A program made the translations under genes and the position numbers. The notes beneath the pieces were generated by a model that worked only from the letters and a program-made list of their open reading frames with translations, was not told the DNA's origin and made no database searches. A DNA stretch of 64,000 nt from Morinoia aosen (taxonomy: Eukaryota; Arthropoda; Malacostraca; Amphipoda; Talitridae): contig CM059557.1 in assembly GCA_030386875.1 (NCBI GenBank), positions 54,700,514 through 54,764,513 on the forward strand, in the 5' to 3' direction. Positions 48,101 through 60,100 of this stretch are shown in pieces (positions within the stretch are counted from its first letter, which is position 1; each line of letters starts with the position of its first letter).

Positions 48101-51100
48101 AGTTCTAAATTCAAAGTAGTCACCATCAACGTCCAACGTGATGATGGTTTGGAGAAAACTTTCGACTGGGACAGAATGAATTTGAAATCAAGTAGTGAGA
48201 TGAGCGACGACACCAACGACAGCGATTTAGAAGACATCCCAATATGTTCTCTCGCAGAAGAGGAAATGCTTAGGGCAATAATGTATGCTTCGTCTAGCGA
48301 GTCTGTTCAGGAGTTTGTCACTACGTTTGTTATCAATGAGAAAGAGTGTTATTTACCAGAACGAATTCAGTACAAGTGGAAATTAATTGACTTCTACTTA
48401 GTGTATCCTTGCAAACAAGAAACAATTACTTCTCTAGAGAAAGAAGGCATTCTTTCTTTTAGTTGTGGGTGCACTGCGTCTTGTATTATTGTTCCTGACA
48501 CCTTTTTTGAAGTGGAAACGGAACATGCTCCCAAAGTACTCCAGGGATTAACTACAAAACCGACCGGGGAGGAGCTTGCAGAAGACAGTGTGCTACTTGA
48601 CGCACCGTACCCGTTTTTGAAAGATACTCAAATACCGCTTTCGATTCTCAAATGTGAGCAATCGTCCACCTCTGAGAAGCAGAAACAAATCCCTCGTAGC
48701 CTTCGTACACCAATAGGCAGACCGCCCATCGCTTCGAAATCTGGTAACAAGGGATCCAACGATCCTCCATTGAGAAAAATAAACAGCAGTTTGACGGTGA
48801 AGAAAGATTCTCCGACTACTCCTCAAAATCGCCCCCTACCAGGAGATGAGAGGCGTCGAAAAGCGCGAGGTCGAGCTAAAACTCAGTCTCGTGCACCTTC
48901 TTTAATTGCTTCTCGAAGCCTTTCTCGGCCACGTCCAGATTCTGCTCGCGACCATCAGGGCGATGAAACGCAGCCTCTCGACGACCATCACAGGAAATGG
49001 CTGTCGTGCAGTGATGATTTAGACGCGCATGCTTTGTCGATTAACAACGAAGCTGTGTTGGATTATTGGTCAGAGGTTTTGAAATCCCGACGTATACACT
49101 TTGGGGTGCCTTCTATGACCACATTCACTGCTTCTCAAGAGAGTTTGCCTCAATATAACTCCGATTTGACGTTGCCATCTTCTTCACAAAGCTACGAAAC
49201 GTGGTGCAAGAATTTGAAAAAATCCTCCTTAATGAGCCCTGGTCTACGAGGTGCGACGTTGCCGGCGAGACCGACTTTCCGCAGAGAAAAGTCTTTTGCG
49301 TCATTTTCTACGCCTACTACTTCCCTTGTTCGGCCTCAGTTTCGCCGTGAACAAACGTTTTCTTCAATAAAAGCTACGAAAGATCAGAAATTGATAGCTG
49401 TGAAACTCCCCACAGCGATTGAGAAGTGTAAGTCACGTAGCAGCGTACGACTTTACAATGGGAACCTATTCACGATTCCATCTAGTTCTGCCATTGAAGA
49501 GGCGGTTCCTACTCCTATTTATACAGCAAAAACTTCAGAAGTTTTCATATCATCTATTTCTCGTCTTCAGCGAATGCTTCGCCCTGGACGCTTGTTTGAA
49601 GACATCAAAGAAGACCACGAGAAGATATGTTCCTTGGACGTATGTTCCGTGCCTAAATACTCGAGTCCCTCTTTGAATACTTTTGATACTCAACAGCCCA
49701 ATACTCGCCTCTTCCACGATTTGATAGTTAGCGATGAATGTTTCTTCTTACGGTCTTCTCTCGAATCAATGTGTAGCGATAATTTTGACAAAATTGAAGA
49801 AGGCGTTGAAAATGACTTGCTGGAGGATCTTGAAGAAATGTCTGGTGATGAAGACTTCTATGAAGATTTGGTGCACCCGGACGTAACATGCTGTGATGTT
49901 GAAGTTCTCATTAACAGCTCGGAGGAGGCGGAGTTGCATCAAGACGCTGCCGCTACGGCCATTTCTGTAGCGACCCAATCGTCTAGCAAAGACACGAATC
50001 CCAAATCTTTTTCGAATCGTTCGAAAAAGTTAATGAAGGAAATTCGACAAACTAGCAGGGAATTGTACAGATACCTATTTCAAGAGCACAAGAGTGAACA
50101 CCAGTGTACCGAAAAATCTGCAGAACACAGTGCTCGTAGTAATTCTCCATCGGCATCGAAAACTAGCATTGCTTCGAAAACGAGTGCTGCCTCGAAAGTG
50201 AGTGCTGCCTCGAAAGTGAGTGCTGCCTCGAAAGTGAGTGCTGTCTCGAAAGTGAGTGCTGTCTCGAAAGTGAGTGCTGCCTCGAAAGTGAGTGCTGCCT
50301 CGAAAGTGAGTGCTGCCTCGAAAGTGAGTGCTGCCTCGAAAGTGAGTGCTGCCTCGAAAGTGAGTGCTGCCTCGAAAGTGAGTGCTGCCTCGAAAGTGAG
50401 TGCTGCCTCGAAAGTGAGTGCTGCCTCGAAAGTGAGTGCTGCCTCGAAAGTGAGTGCTGCCTCGAAAGTGAGTGCTGCCTCGAAAGCTAGTGCTGCCTCG
50501 AAAGCTAGTGCTGCCTCGAAATCGAATGTTGCAATAAAAGCGAGTGCTGCCTTGAAAACGAGTGCAGGAGCCCCTGAAAAGAACCCTGTTTCGAAAGCTG
50601 GTGCTGTTTCAAGAACTATCAAAACTTCAGAAATGAGCCTAACTTCACATTCTAGGGGGTCCCAACTGAGTGCTGTTTCGAAAGTAAATACATCTACGAA
50701 GGCAAACATTTCAAATACAGGAACTTCTTTATACCCACACCAGTCGAAAATTTGCTCTATGTCTTTTGTACCGAGTACAGATACTACTACATGTGCTGAA
50801 CAGGCACTTGATACTGAGATTGCCTCATCAAGCAAGAATGTTTGCACTACTGAATCGAGTACACAGAGTAAAAGCACGGGAAGGTATGGTAATATTACTG
50901 CTAAGATTCGAGGTAAAAAGAACAACTCTCGGAATGAATCAGAAGTGAAACTCTTGAACGATAACGTTAAATTAAAAAATTGTGAACCAACTTCTGATAC
51001 TGCTCTTCATTACAATCTGATGACAAAGTCATCTGCGCAAAGGCAGAAAAGGAATCCTGACTCTATAAAAACGTCAACGTTTTCCGTAACAAAAGGGAAT

Positions 51101-54100
51101 GCTACGTTAACTCAGTGTGCTCCGAGGAGCAATAAAAGCTTATCTCCGGTTTCTAAAACATCTCGTGCTTCTTCCATCTCTGTTGGTTCGTCTACAGAAC
51201 ACGATTCGACATCACAAGGAAAGTTATCTATTCAATTAGGTAAAAATCCCGAGAGTACTCCTACGTCTTTAATGGATACTGCGCCAAGTGAAAGTGCTCA
51301 CGAGTCAACAAAGCCGTCCGTAATGCATTCATCTGTACAAAAAAAAACTCCGATGAAAGTCAGCCTACCCGAGTGTGATGGTATGGAAGATGGGATGGTA
51401 AAATCCTTGCAGGTTACTGGAAAGGAAGTTTTTTCTAGCATGCCTGGGAAACTGGTGCGAATTGGTGGTGATCTTTTTGCCAATAAGGAGAGCTGCTTGG
51501 CTCATAGACTTGAGGGGAAAGAATTAACTTCGATGAATAATGAAACAATTACTAACTCTCAGTGCGATCTAGTTGCTCCTGTAGAATTATGCGCACGCTT
51601 ACCAGAAGGAATTCGTAATGTCTCAGTTGTTCTCTCTAACGGGTCTTGCGATCAAACATTGACCAAAGAATCTTCGCAGATTGGTCCTGGAACCTCAGAA
51701 CCTTGTGGATGCAACCCGACGGCACAGTCTTCTTTGGAGGAAGTAATTCCTCGGTTGACTGAAGTGCCCATTTTGTCGGTGCAAGCTCAACGTGGAGGGG
51801 AGGATTTAGGTAAGGAACTCGTGGCTGACCAAGATGTTGCAGTGTCAGTTTGTGGTGGTAATCATAATCCTGTTCTCGAGCAATTGTTTGATGCTCGTGT
51901 TGCACCGCCAATCGAAAAACCCTCAAATCAATTTTCTGAAAATGAAAATATCTTTCCTTCTGGAGAACAAAAGTTCTTATTTCTTGATGAACGTTCTAAA
52001 AATAATAATAATAATAATGAAATCGATTCATGTTTTCCATCAGGTGCAAAAGAAACTGATAAAGCCGTGAGGACTGAACCTGTTGAGAGGAACGTAGTTG
52101 GATACAATAGCGTAAACCTTGAATCTGAGAATGATCAATCCGTTATGACTTCCTCAACCATAGAAAATATGATGGAGTTACAATTAAAAACAGTAAATAT
52201 CAGTACTAAAGAGGTTTCATCAGATAATGGTGAATCAGTGTCTCTAGAGCTAGACGCATCGGAAAAAAATTCCGATTCTGATCTACCCGAAGATTTTTCG
52301 TCAACGGCAGCTTCAGAAGAGTTGCCTGCGAAACTCAACATTCGTCGCTTCTCGAGTTTCTCAAAGAAAGATGTTCTACGGGTGCTTGGTGTGGAAGACT
52401 CTGAAAGTAAAGAGCATTCCTCGTCAGATGTCCCTCCACGTGGTAATGAAATGACTACAGATAAGTATTTCTTGGATCAGACTACCGTCGAGTTTGGAGT
52501 GGATGCTTTGGAAGAGGGTGTGAATGCAGACTTGGACCTAACTCACGTCTGTACTTCGGGAACCAGTATGGAAAAAGCAATGGATACGAATATAACAAAT
52601 AATGTTATTGATTCTGATAGTGATGTTTTGCAAGGCACGCATCAAAGTGTACATCGATGCAAAGCTACCCCAGTAAGTTTTTACCTAGATCCTCTAAGAA
52701 AACACACAGTGGATACCATCAGTAACAGAACACTTGAGACCACAGAGGACTCGGCTAACACCCTAGGTATAGGGAAACTCGTTTCTTCTCCTTGCCATAT
52801 AACTGCAAAGGAAACTCATTCCACGAGATCTTTTGCAGCACAACAAGAAACATCACACCCTTCTTCCAACCTTGAATCATTCAACACTGCTCAGACTCAA
52901 GATGTAATCCTAACGGAACATTCCAATCATGCAATAGATGCTACTCCTAGCGCTGTGGCTGCTTCGTCACTTTGTCTTACGTCAGGGAAAATAAATTCAC
53001 TTCAGCCTTCGGACTGCGACGAGTCTGAGGTAACAACTTCCAAAAACCGTACAGATAATTTGAATCGCGACGTTTTTGATTGTGCGCTTTTTCGAAATGA
53101 TGTTACTTCACCACCTATCTCATCAATTAAGGTTACATCTTTAGAAAACAAGTCCATCGTAAAAATTCCTCGAAGTTTAGAGACGATCCCTGAAAGGACA
53201 TCATTAAACACAGCAGTATCCGAAACTGATGGAAATTCATTTGCCTCGACTTCTCTTGTAAATCCTAACGCTCAAGACACAACGACCAAAAATTCAAATT
53301 TCGATGCTCTGGAAGCTTCGTGTGTGAGTACACGGGATTCGAACGAGAGCTCAAGCACGAACAATTCTTTGACGTCAACCATAGCGGAGACCACTGCAGG
53401 TGTGAATTCGACCTTTTTACCCACTACAAATGTGCCTGGTGATGTAACGTCTACGTCACCTTTCAACCAAGCGGTAATGGACGAAGCTATGCGCCTGTGT
53501 TGTGACCGAGAAGAAGCTGAAGAAGAAGCCAGCGTGTGGAGCTTCGTTGATATTGCAAATCTGGATCTGGTGAATGAACCTGACGACACAGTCTCGGCTG
53601 TGCACTGGCTCTTCTCGCAGGTGCCTAGTTTTTTCGAGTGGACCTTTGAAATTCTCTAACAGGTGTTCTGTGTTCGGCGCAATTTTTGAGGCCCGCGGAT
53701 GTCACATTTTGAAGCTTCCAGCTAACCAGCACTATTTTTATCGGTGCCTTTTTCTAACTACACGTGTGTTTTTTATACTTAACATGTGTTACTAGAGTGT
53801 TATTGATTTTTTTTTACAAATTGCGACTCTTTGCTAACCATAATATTGTTAGACACAAGAATGTTTATCCGTGTTGCGGAATTTTTGAGTGGCTTCAATT
53901 GCTCTTCTGTCTACCTCCAACTACATTAATAATATCGTTTCAGTGTACATACTTGTCTAAAAGGACACCCGTCTATTATGGATTCATCACCGTTTGTAGT
54001 TTTTAAGACATATTTCTTAGATTAAGACAATAATATCCCTATTTGGGGATCCCCAGAATATTCTGAAGCTATTTTATAGTTAAGTTATCGCCGTTTTGCT

Positions 54101-57100
54101 AAATAAGGCATAACCTCTCTCCAGGGCTCAAGTTTAAGGTTGAATAATTTATTTCTTGGATTTGTTTGGAATCCACGTTACATCTCCGTTCCGAACTTAG
54201 GTTTTATGTACTTATACTGTTCGTTTAGAGCACATTAGGTTAATATGTGTTGCGTGTTTCAGAGTAGTTAGATTCTAAGCAAATTATTTACGCATGTCTA
54301 ACGCAATTGCTTTTTTTGCATAGAATTATTACTTTGTTTGTGTTGTTTACCTTAATTAGCATGCCTACGCCTATGCTCACACGCTTGCTGTTTCTTGCTG
54401 TTTCCTTACTTTTACTCGTTGCAAATTTAGAGTGTCTTATCTAACACGTTTCATTTTTTCAAGTTTCTTGTGTTGTGTACAAACCAAATCATAATTCTAA
54501 GCAGAATATTGCGACTAGAAATACGAACTATTTCAAATGAAATCCACTTGAGTATTTTTCTGTTTTGGCTCCCGTTATAATGTATAAGTAATGTATTCTG
54601 CCTTTTAGTTTTATTTTTTCTGTATAAAATAAGTGTACATAGCTTGCGACTTTCTTGGAGATTACTTGCGGTCTTCGTCACATTTCAATTCATCGGTACT
54701 CGGATACTTAAGGTGCTGCTTTTGTAACATTGGGAATCGAAAGCAAAACAAGAGCGGTAAGTTCAATAAAACTGATAACCGCATGAAAATACTTACTCGG
54801 AAGTTAAGATTTGTAGCCGCCCCTCGTTCTGGAGGTCAGCGTAGTAAGATGAAACGTTTCTTATGGAATTTGAGAGTGGCCCACCATAGATTCAGTAACA
54901 TCCTTTTCTGGGCATGGCCTTGTCGTTCGACAGGTTTTACTTCCCGTAATCCAATCAAACATTAAATATAGCTTTTTTTGTTATTCTCACTGCATGTGAG
55001 AATTTAGCTTAGACGCTCAATGTTGTCTCAGTCATCGCTTACGGTACTTCTAGTGTCATCTTCCTGTATTTTTATTTTGCCTGAGTGAACTGAGCGTCTT
55101 TTATTCATAATCATCTACAAATAGGGTGTTCAGAGATTGTACCTTTCAGAGGGATGCGCAGAAATGGGTGGTTCTTCAGCGCATCATGGGATATGTTGGA
55201 CACCTGTGCTACACTATGCTGATATTGATTTTCCCCGTCAATGTATCTTGGGGAAAATGAAGCTCTCCAGTGCTCGCCCTAGCAACTTACTACAGAATCA
55301 GCAGCGCTTGGCAGGAGTCTGATGCATGATTAGATACGTAGATTGTGGGATTGGATTCGTAGATTGTGGGATTAGATTCGTAGATTGTAGGATTTAATTC
55401 GTAGATTGTGGGATTAAATTTGTAAATTGTAGGATTAAATTCGTAGATTGTGGGATTAGATTCGTAGATTGTGGGATTAGATTCGTAGATTGTGGGATTA
55501 GATTCGTAGATTGTGGGATTAGATTCGTAGATTGTGGGATTAGATCCGTAGATTGTGGGATTAGATTCGTAGATTGTGGGATTAGATTCGTAGATTGTGG
55601 GATTAGATTCGTATATTGTGGGATTAGATTCGTAGATTGTGGGATTAGATTCGTAGATTGTGGGTTTAGATTCGTAAATTGTAGGATTAGATTCGTAGAT
55701 TGTGGGATTAGATTCGTAGATTGTGGGATTAGATTCGTAGATTGTGGGATTAGATTCGTAGATTGTGGGATTAGATTCGTAGATTGTGGGATTAGATTCG
55801 TAGATTGTGGGATTAGATTCGTAGATTGTGGGATTAGATTCGTAGATTGTGGGATTAGATTTGTAGATTGTGGGATTAGATTCGTAGATTGTGGGATTAG
55901 ATTTGTAGATTGTGGGATTAGATGTGTAGAGTGTGGGATTAGATTTGTAGATTGTGGGATTAGATTTGTAGATTGTGGGATTAGATGTGTAGAGTGTGGG
56001 ATTAGATTCGTAGATTGTGGGATTAGATTTTTAGATTGTGGGATTAGATTCGTAGATTGTGGGATTAGATTCGTAGATTGTGGGATTAGATTCGTAGATT
56101 GTGGGATTAGATTTGTAGATTGTGGGATTAGATTCGTAGAGTGTGGGATTAGATTTGTAGAGTGTGGGATTAGATTTGTAGAGTGTGGGATTAGATTTGT
56201 AGAGTGTGGGATTAGATTTGTAGAGTGTGGGATTAGATTTGTAGAGTGTGGGATTAGATTCGTAGAGTGTGGGATTAGATTCGTAGAGTGTGGGATTAGA
56301 TTCGTAGAGTGTGGGATTAGATTCGTAGATTGTGGGATTAGATTTGTAGATTGTGGGATTAGATTCGTAGATTGTGGGATTAGATTTGTAGATTGTGGGA
56401 TTAGATGTGTAGATTGTGGGATTAGATTCGTAGATTGTGGGATTAGATTTGTAGATTGTGGGATTAGATTCGTAGATTGTGGGATTAGATTCGTAGATTG
56501 TGGGATTAGATTCGTAGATTGTGGGATTAGATGTGTAGATTGTGGGATTAGATGTGTAGATTGTGGGATTAGATTCGTAGATTGTGGGATTAGGTTTGTA
56601 GATTGTGGGATTAGATGTGTAGATTGTGGGATTAGATGTGTAGATTGTGGGATTAGATTCGTAGATTGTGGGATTAGATTCGTAGATTGTGGGATTAGAT
56701 TCGTAGATTGTGGGATTAGATTTGTAGATTGTGGGATTAGATTCGTAGATTGTGGGATTAGATTCGTAGATTGTGGGATTAGATTTGTAGATTGTGGGAT
56801 TAGATGTGTAGATTGTGGGATTAGATTCGTAGATTGTGGGATTAGATTTGTAGTTAAATAGCCCTTATATTTCGTTGTTTACTTTTCTATCTCTCGTGGG
56901 GGAGGCCAGGGTACCGTGCTGCCGACCACCTTCATTAGTGTCTTCGTCTTTTATTGCGTATCCTTGTTTCTCTTTTCTCCTCATTGAGATGCTCACACCT
57001 TTTTTTTTTTACCAGTGTAGCGACTTGTCGATTGTCGTGCACAATTATTTGACTGTGGATAGTATAACTGCTTCTTCTCTTAGTGAATTCGGAGCGAATT

Positions 57101-60100
57101 TGCAGAAATTTATGATTTACTCGTAAATATTTGCTACAGAACTCAGTAAGTACACAGAGTGGAACAAGTTTTACACTTATTCGAAAAACATGAAGTCGCC
57201 TCTTTGTTCAATCAAATATCACCTCCAATCCCTCAACAGCTACAACTAAATTATCCCTCAAATTTGCGATCGTTCAACTTATTCGCCTCTCAAACTCTCG
57301 TAACACAGTCATTCCTCGAGTTATACATTATCTTATTCGAACCTTAACTTTACGGATAAAAATTATTATCGGTTATTCACAATTTAAATGAAGTGCCGTA
57401 TTGTATGAATAACCAAGACTAATTTTGACCCGTATGCGTTGAGGTTCATATAAGATGATGTATAACTCATGGATCCACCGCGTCTAACTGAGCTTTCGTT
57501 GCGCTCGGTGTGGCAGACCCGCAGCAGCTCCCGGCACGAGGAGCTGAAGGAAAGAGCGCGGGTGTTGCTGGAGGCGGCACGACGCGACGCTGCTGCCGCT
57601 GCGGACGAGGCCGGCGCTAGAGTGGGCCCTTACGAGCACTCGCTTTCAAAGGTGTCGTACCAGGCTTCCAGTGGGGAAGTATTCGTGGCGTTCGCTTGTG
57701 TTATAACAACCGTGTCTGGCCGTCCGTCAGAACATCCCTCTGGTTATTTGTGATCAGTTTGGGTTTACGTGTTTTGTTGAATTCCACCGTACGAATGCCT
57801 GCATTTTTGAGAGATCGCATTCACTAGCTCGAATGTAATTTTCATTTCTAACCACAGAATAAATTTGAATATAGTTTAGAGGAATCGGGAACCATTTCAG
57901 TTTGTATTTTCACAACCAGGTAATCTCACCACGAAGGTGAGATTACCTGATAGCAAAAATGCAAACTGAAATGGTTGCCAAAATTGACAGTAGCAGATAC
58001 AAGTGGCTATGTACGAGGCTTATTCAGAAAGTAAGTCTCCCTAAACCAAGAAAAAAATGATTCTATGGATAAACTATATTTCAGCAGGCACAGCGCACGT
58101 TGTGCCATGTTTCATTTAATCACCGCCAGAATTAGAACAATTGTCATACTGTGTCACTTTGACATGCTTTGCACGGAACATTCGTGGGATAGCAACATAT
58201 TCAGTGGGGATTCAGTGAAAGTCTTTAGGACACGTCATGCGTGTCATCTATCGCCTAGCATAGGTAACGACTCGCTTGTACTTCGAAATGTGTAATATCT
58301 CGCTGCTTGCGATACGACCCATCGATGGGTCATTTGTAAAATTTTAACAATCTTTTAAAATTAATGATATTTGATGGACCCAGTTAATGTTTGATATTTA
58401 TAAAATTGCTAACAACGCCCAAAGTTAAATTTGAATTTAGTATTGAGCTTTAGTTTAACCGATCGTAGTCAACGTGGTATACTTGTTGAAACATGACTAG
58501 GTTCATTCATGTACGTGTACGACTTACAGGAGGAAGAGGAGCGTCAGCTGACGCTGCGGGAGAGAGCGCGTCGCCTCATAGCGGAGGCCAAGCAGGGAGT
58601 TGTGTCCCCGCCCCGGGCCCTCGCTTCACCAGTGCGCCACGCCGCAGGTCTTTATACTTCGGAGTAATTTGAATATTTACTCGACCTGAGTGTACGCCAC
58701 ATGTCTTTATAGTTAGGAACCTTTCAAATATGTACTCGACGTGAGTGTTCACCGCAGGTCTTTATACTTGGAGTCATTTAAATATTTGTTCGACATGAGT
58801 GACTGCAGGTCTTGATACTTGGGAGTCATTCAAATACGTACTCAACCTAAGTGTACACCACTGGTCGTTATATTTAGGAAGCATTCAAATGTTCATTCGA
58901 CTTGAGTGTTCCAAAAGTTTGTTTTTATTGGCTAGTCTAGTGAGGAATTTGTTGCCCGTCTGGTGCTTTATTATTTTCGTAGTTCCTTTAGGATGTTTGT
59001 ATGTAGGCTACCATGCTATTACATTCTTCTGAAGGAGATGGGCACGTTGGCTTTTTTGTGAACAAAATCCTCAAGTTTGTGCTTCTCCAGCAAATTTTTA
59101 CTATTAACACCTCTCGGCATCTGGCAATTCTGCTAGGTTGTCAGACGAATTCTCCTGCATATTCGATGTTTTTGTCTTCGTTGCAGAAAATTGTGTGACC
59201 GTTTATTTCATTGGCAGAAGTGAGTCTTCGTGTGACAAAATGTTGTGTAATTCATATAACTCTGTAATTTTAATGTAGTTAGATGCGCTTGTTAGAAATT
59301 GTAAGCTAAGAGCATGGAACACATCAGGCAAAAGGTGGCAGCAGAATTTGGGACTCAAATCATGCAGATTCGACGTGAAAAAATAACTAGCAAAACAATG
59401 CAGGGGTACAATTTCAAAACTTTCCATAGCTCTCACACTTCGTTGCTGGGAAGTGGTAAGATTGTTTCAAAATTTGGAAATTTAAACTTATCCCTGGCTG
59501 CTTTTTTTGAAGAAGCGTTTCATTTTCATTGGCATAGCTTGTAATATTTAATGCAGACCTCGTTTACAGCTGAGAATGGCATTGAATCGCTGAGGATGGA
59601 CCCACCTGTGGTCACTGAAGGGATTTTCTTTATGCTGCTGACCGACCTACAGTAACTTATTCAGTTTTTTTTAGAAATACTTAATGAAAGCTAAATAAGG
59701 GCGCGGTACAGTTAATGTTTGCTGTTTTCAAAATTGCTCTCTATAATTGACTTTCATTTTGAATTGAATACTGAACTTTAGTTTAAACCATCTCAGGAAC
59801 CGTTTTAAATTCAATTTCTTGTTTCTAATTGCATTTTGTCGACTAAACTTCCTGCTCCTGATAGCATATTTTGTTGAGTAAGTTTCTTGTTTCTAATTCC
59901 ATTTCGCTGTATCTCCCCCTCAGGGGTATACAAATATTGTCTCTATGGGAATTAGCGCTCCCAGGGGAAAATGTGCGAGGGCCCGAGCTGAGAGTTAGGT
60001 AGGCCTTCTTTTTGTTGAAATAATTTTTTTATTATGTTAAGGATTATCTTTTTTCGGTTCACTGCTGTCATGTTTTTCAGCACCTTCTACTTTCTTCTTC

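Larger units (their letters stand above)
57652..58529 (+). other. Intron with hairpin and R2-like fragment
   Basis: Contains the hairpin at 57890-57976 and an R2-related fragment at about 58320-58480. No exon. Confidence 0.65.

Noticed and set aside
50080..50925. 281-codon minus-strand ORF with TFEAAL repeats
   Set aside because: Antisense reading of the ASKVSA array and its flanks.
51994..52018. Run of Asn codons (aat repeats) in the giant exon
   Set aside because: A short in-frame trinucleotide tract typical of insect coding sequence; noted but not worth a separate finding.
55325..56855. Telomere-like repeat (GGGATTAG core)
   Set aside because: The period is 21 bp and the array is internal to a gene; it does not match TTAGG or TTAGGG tandem telomere repeats.
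57469..57516. In-frame extension ([10 protein letters not shown]..) upstream of exon 57517 as an alternative start
   Set aside because: Separated from the conserved sequence by a good acceptor (gtgtggcag) and not similar to the family; an alternative promoter is possible but unsupported.
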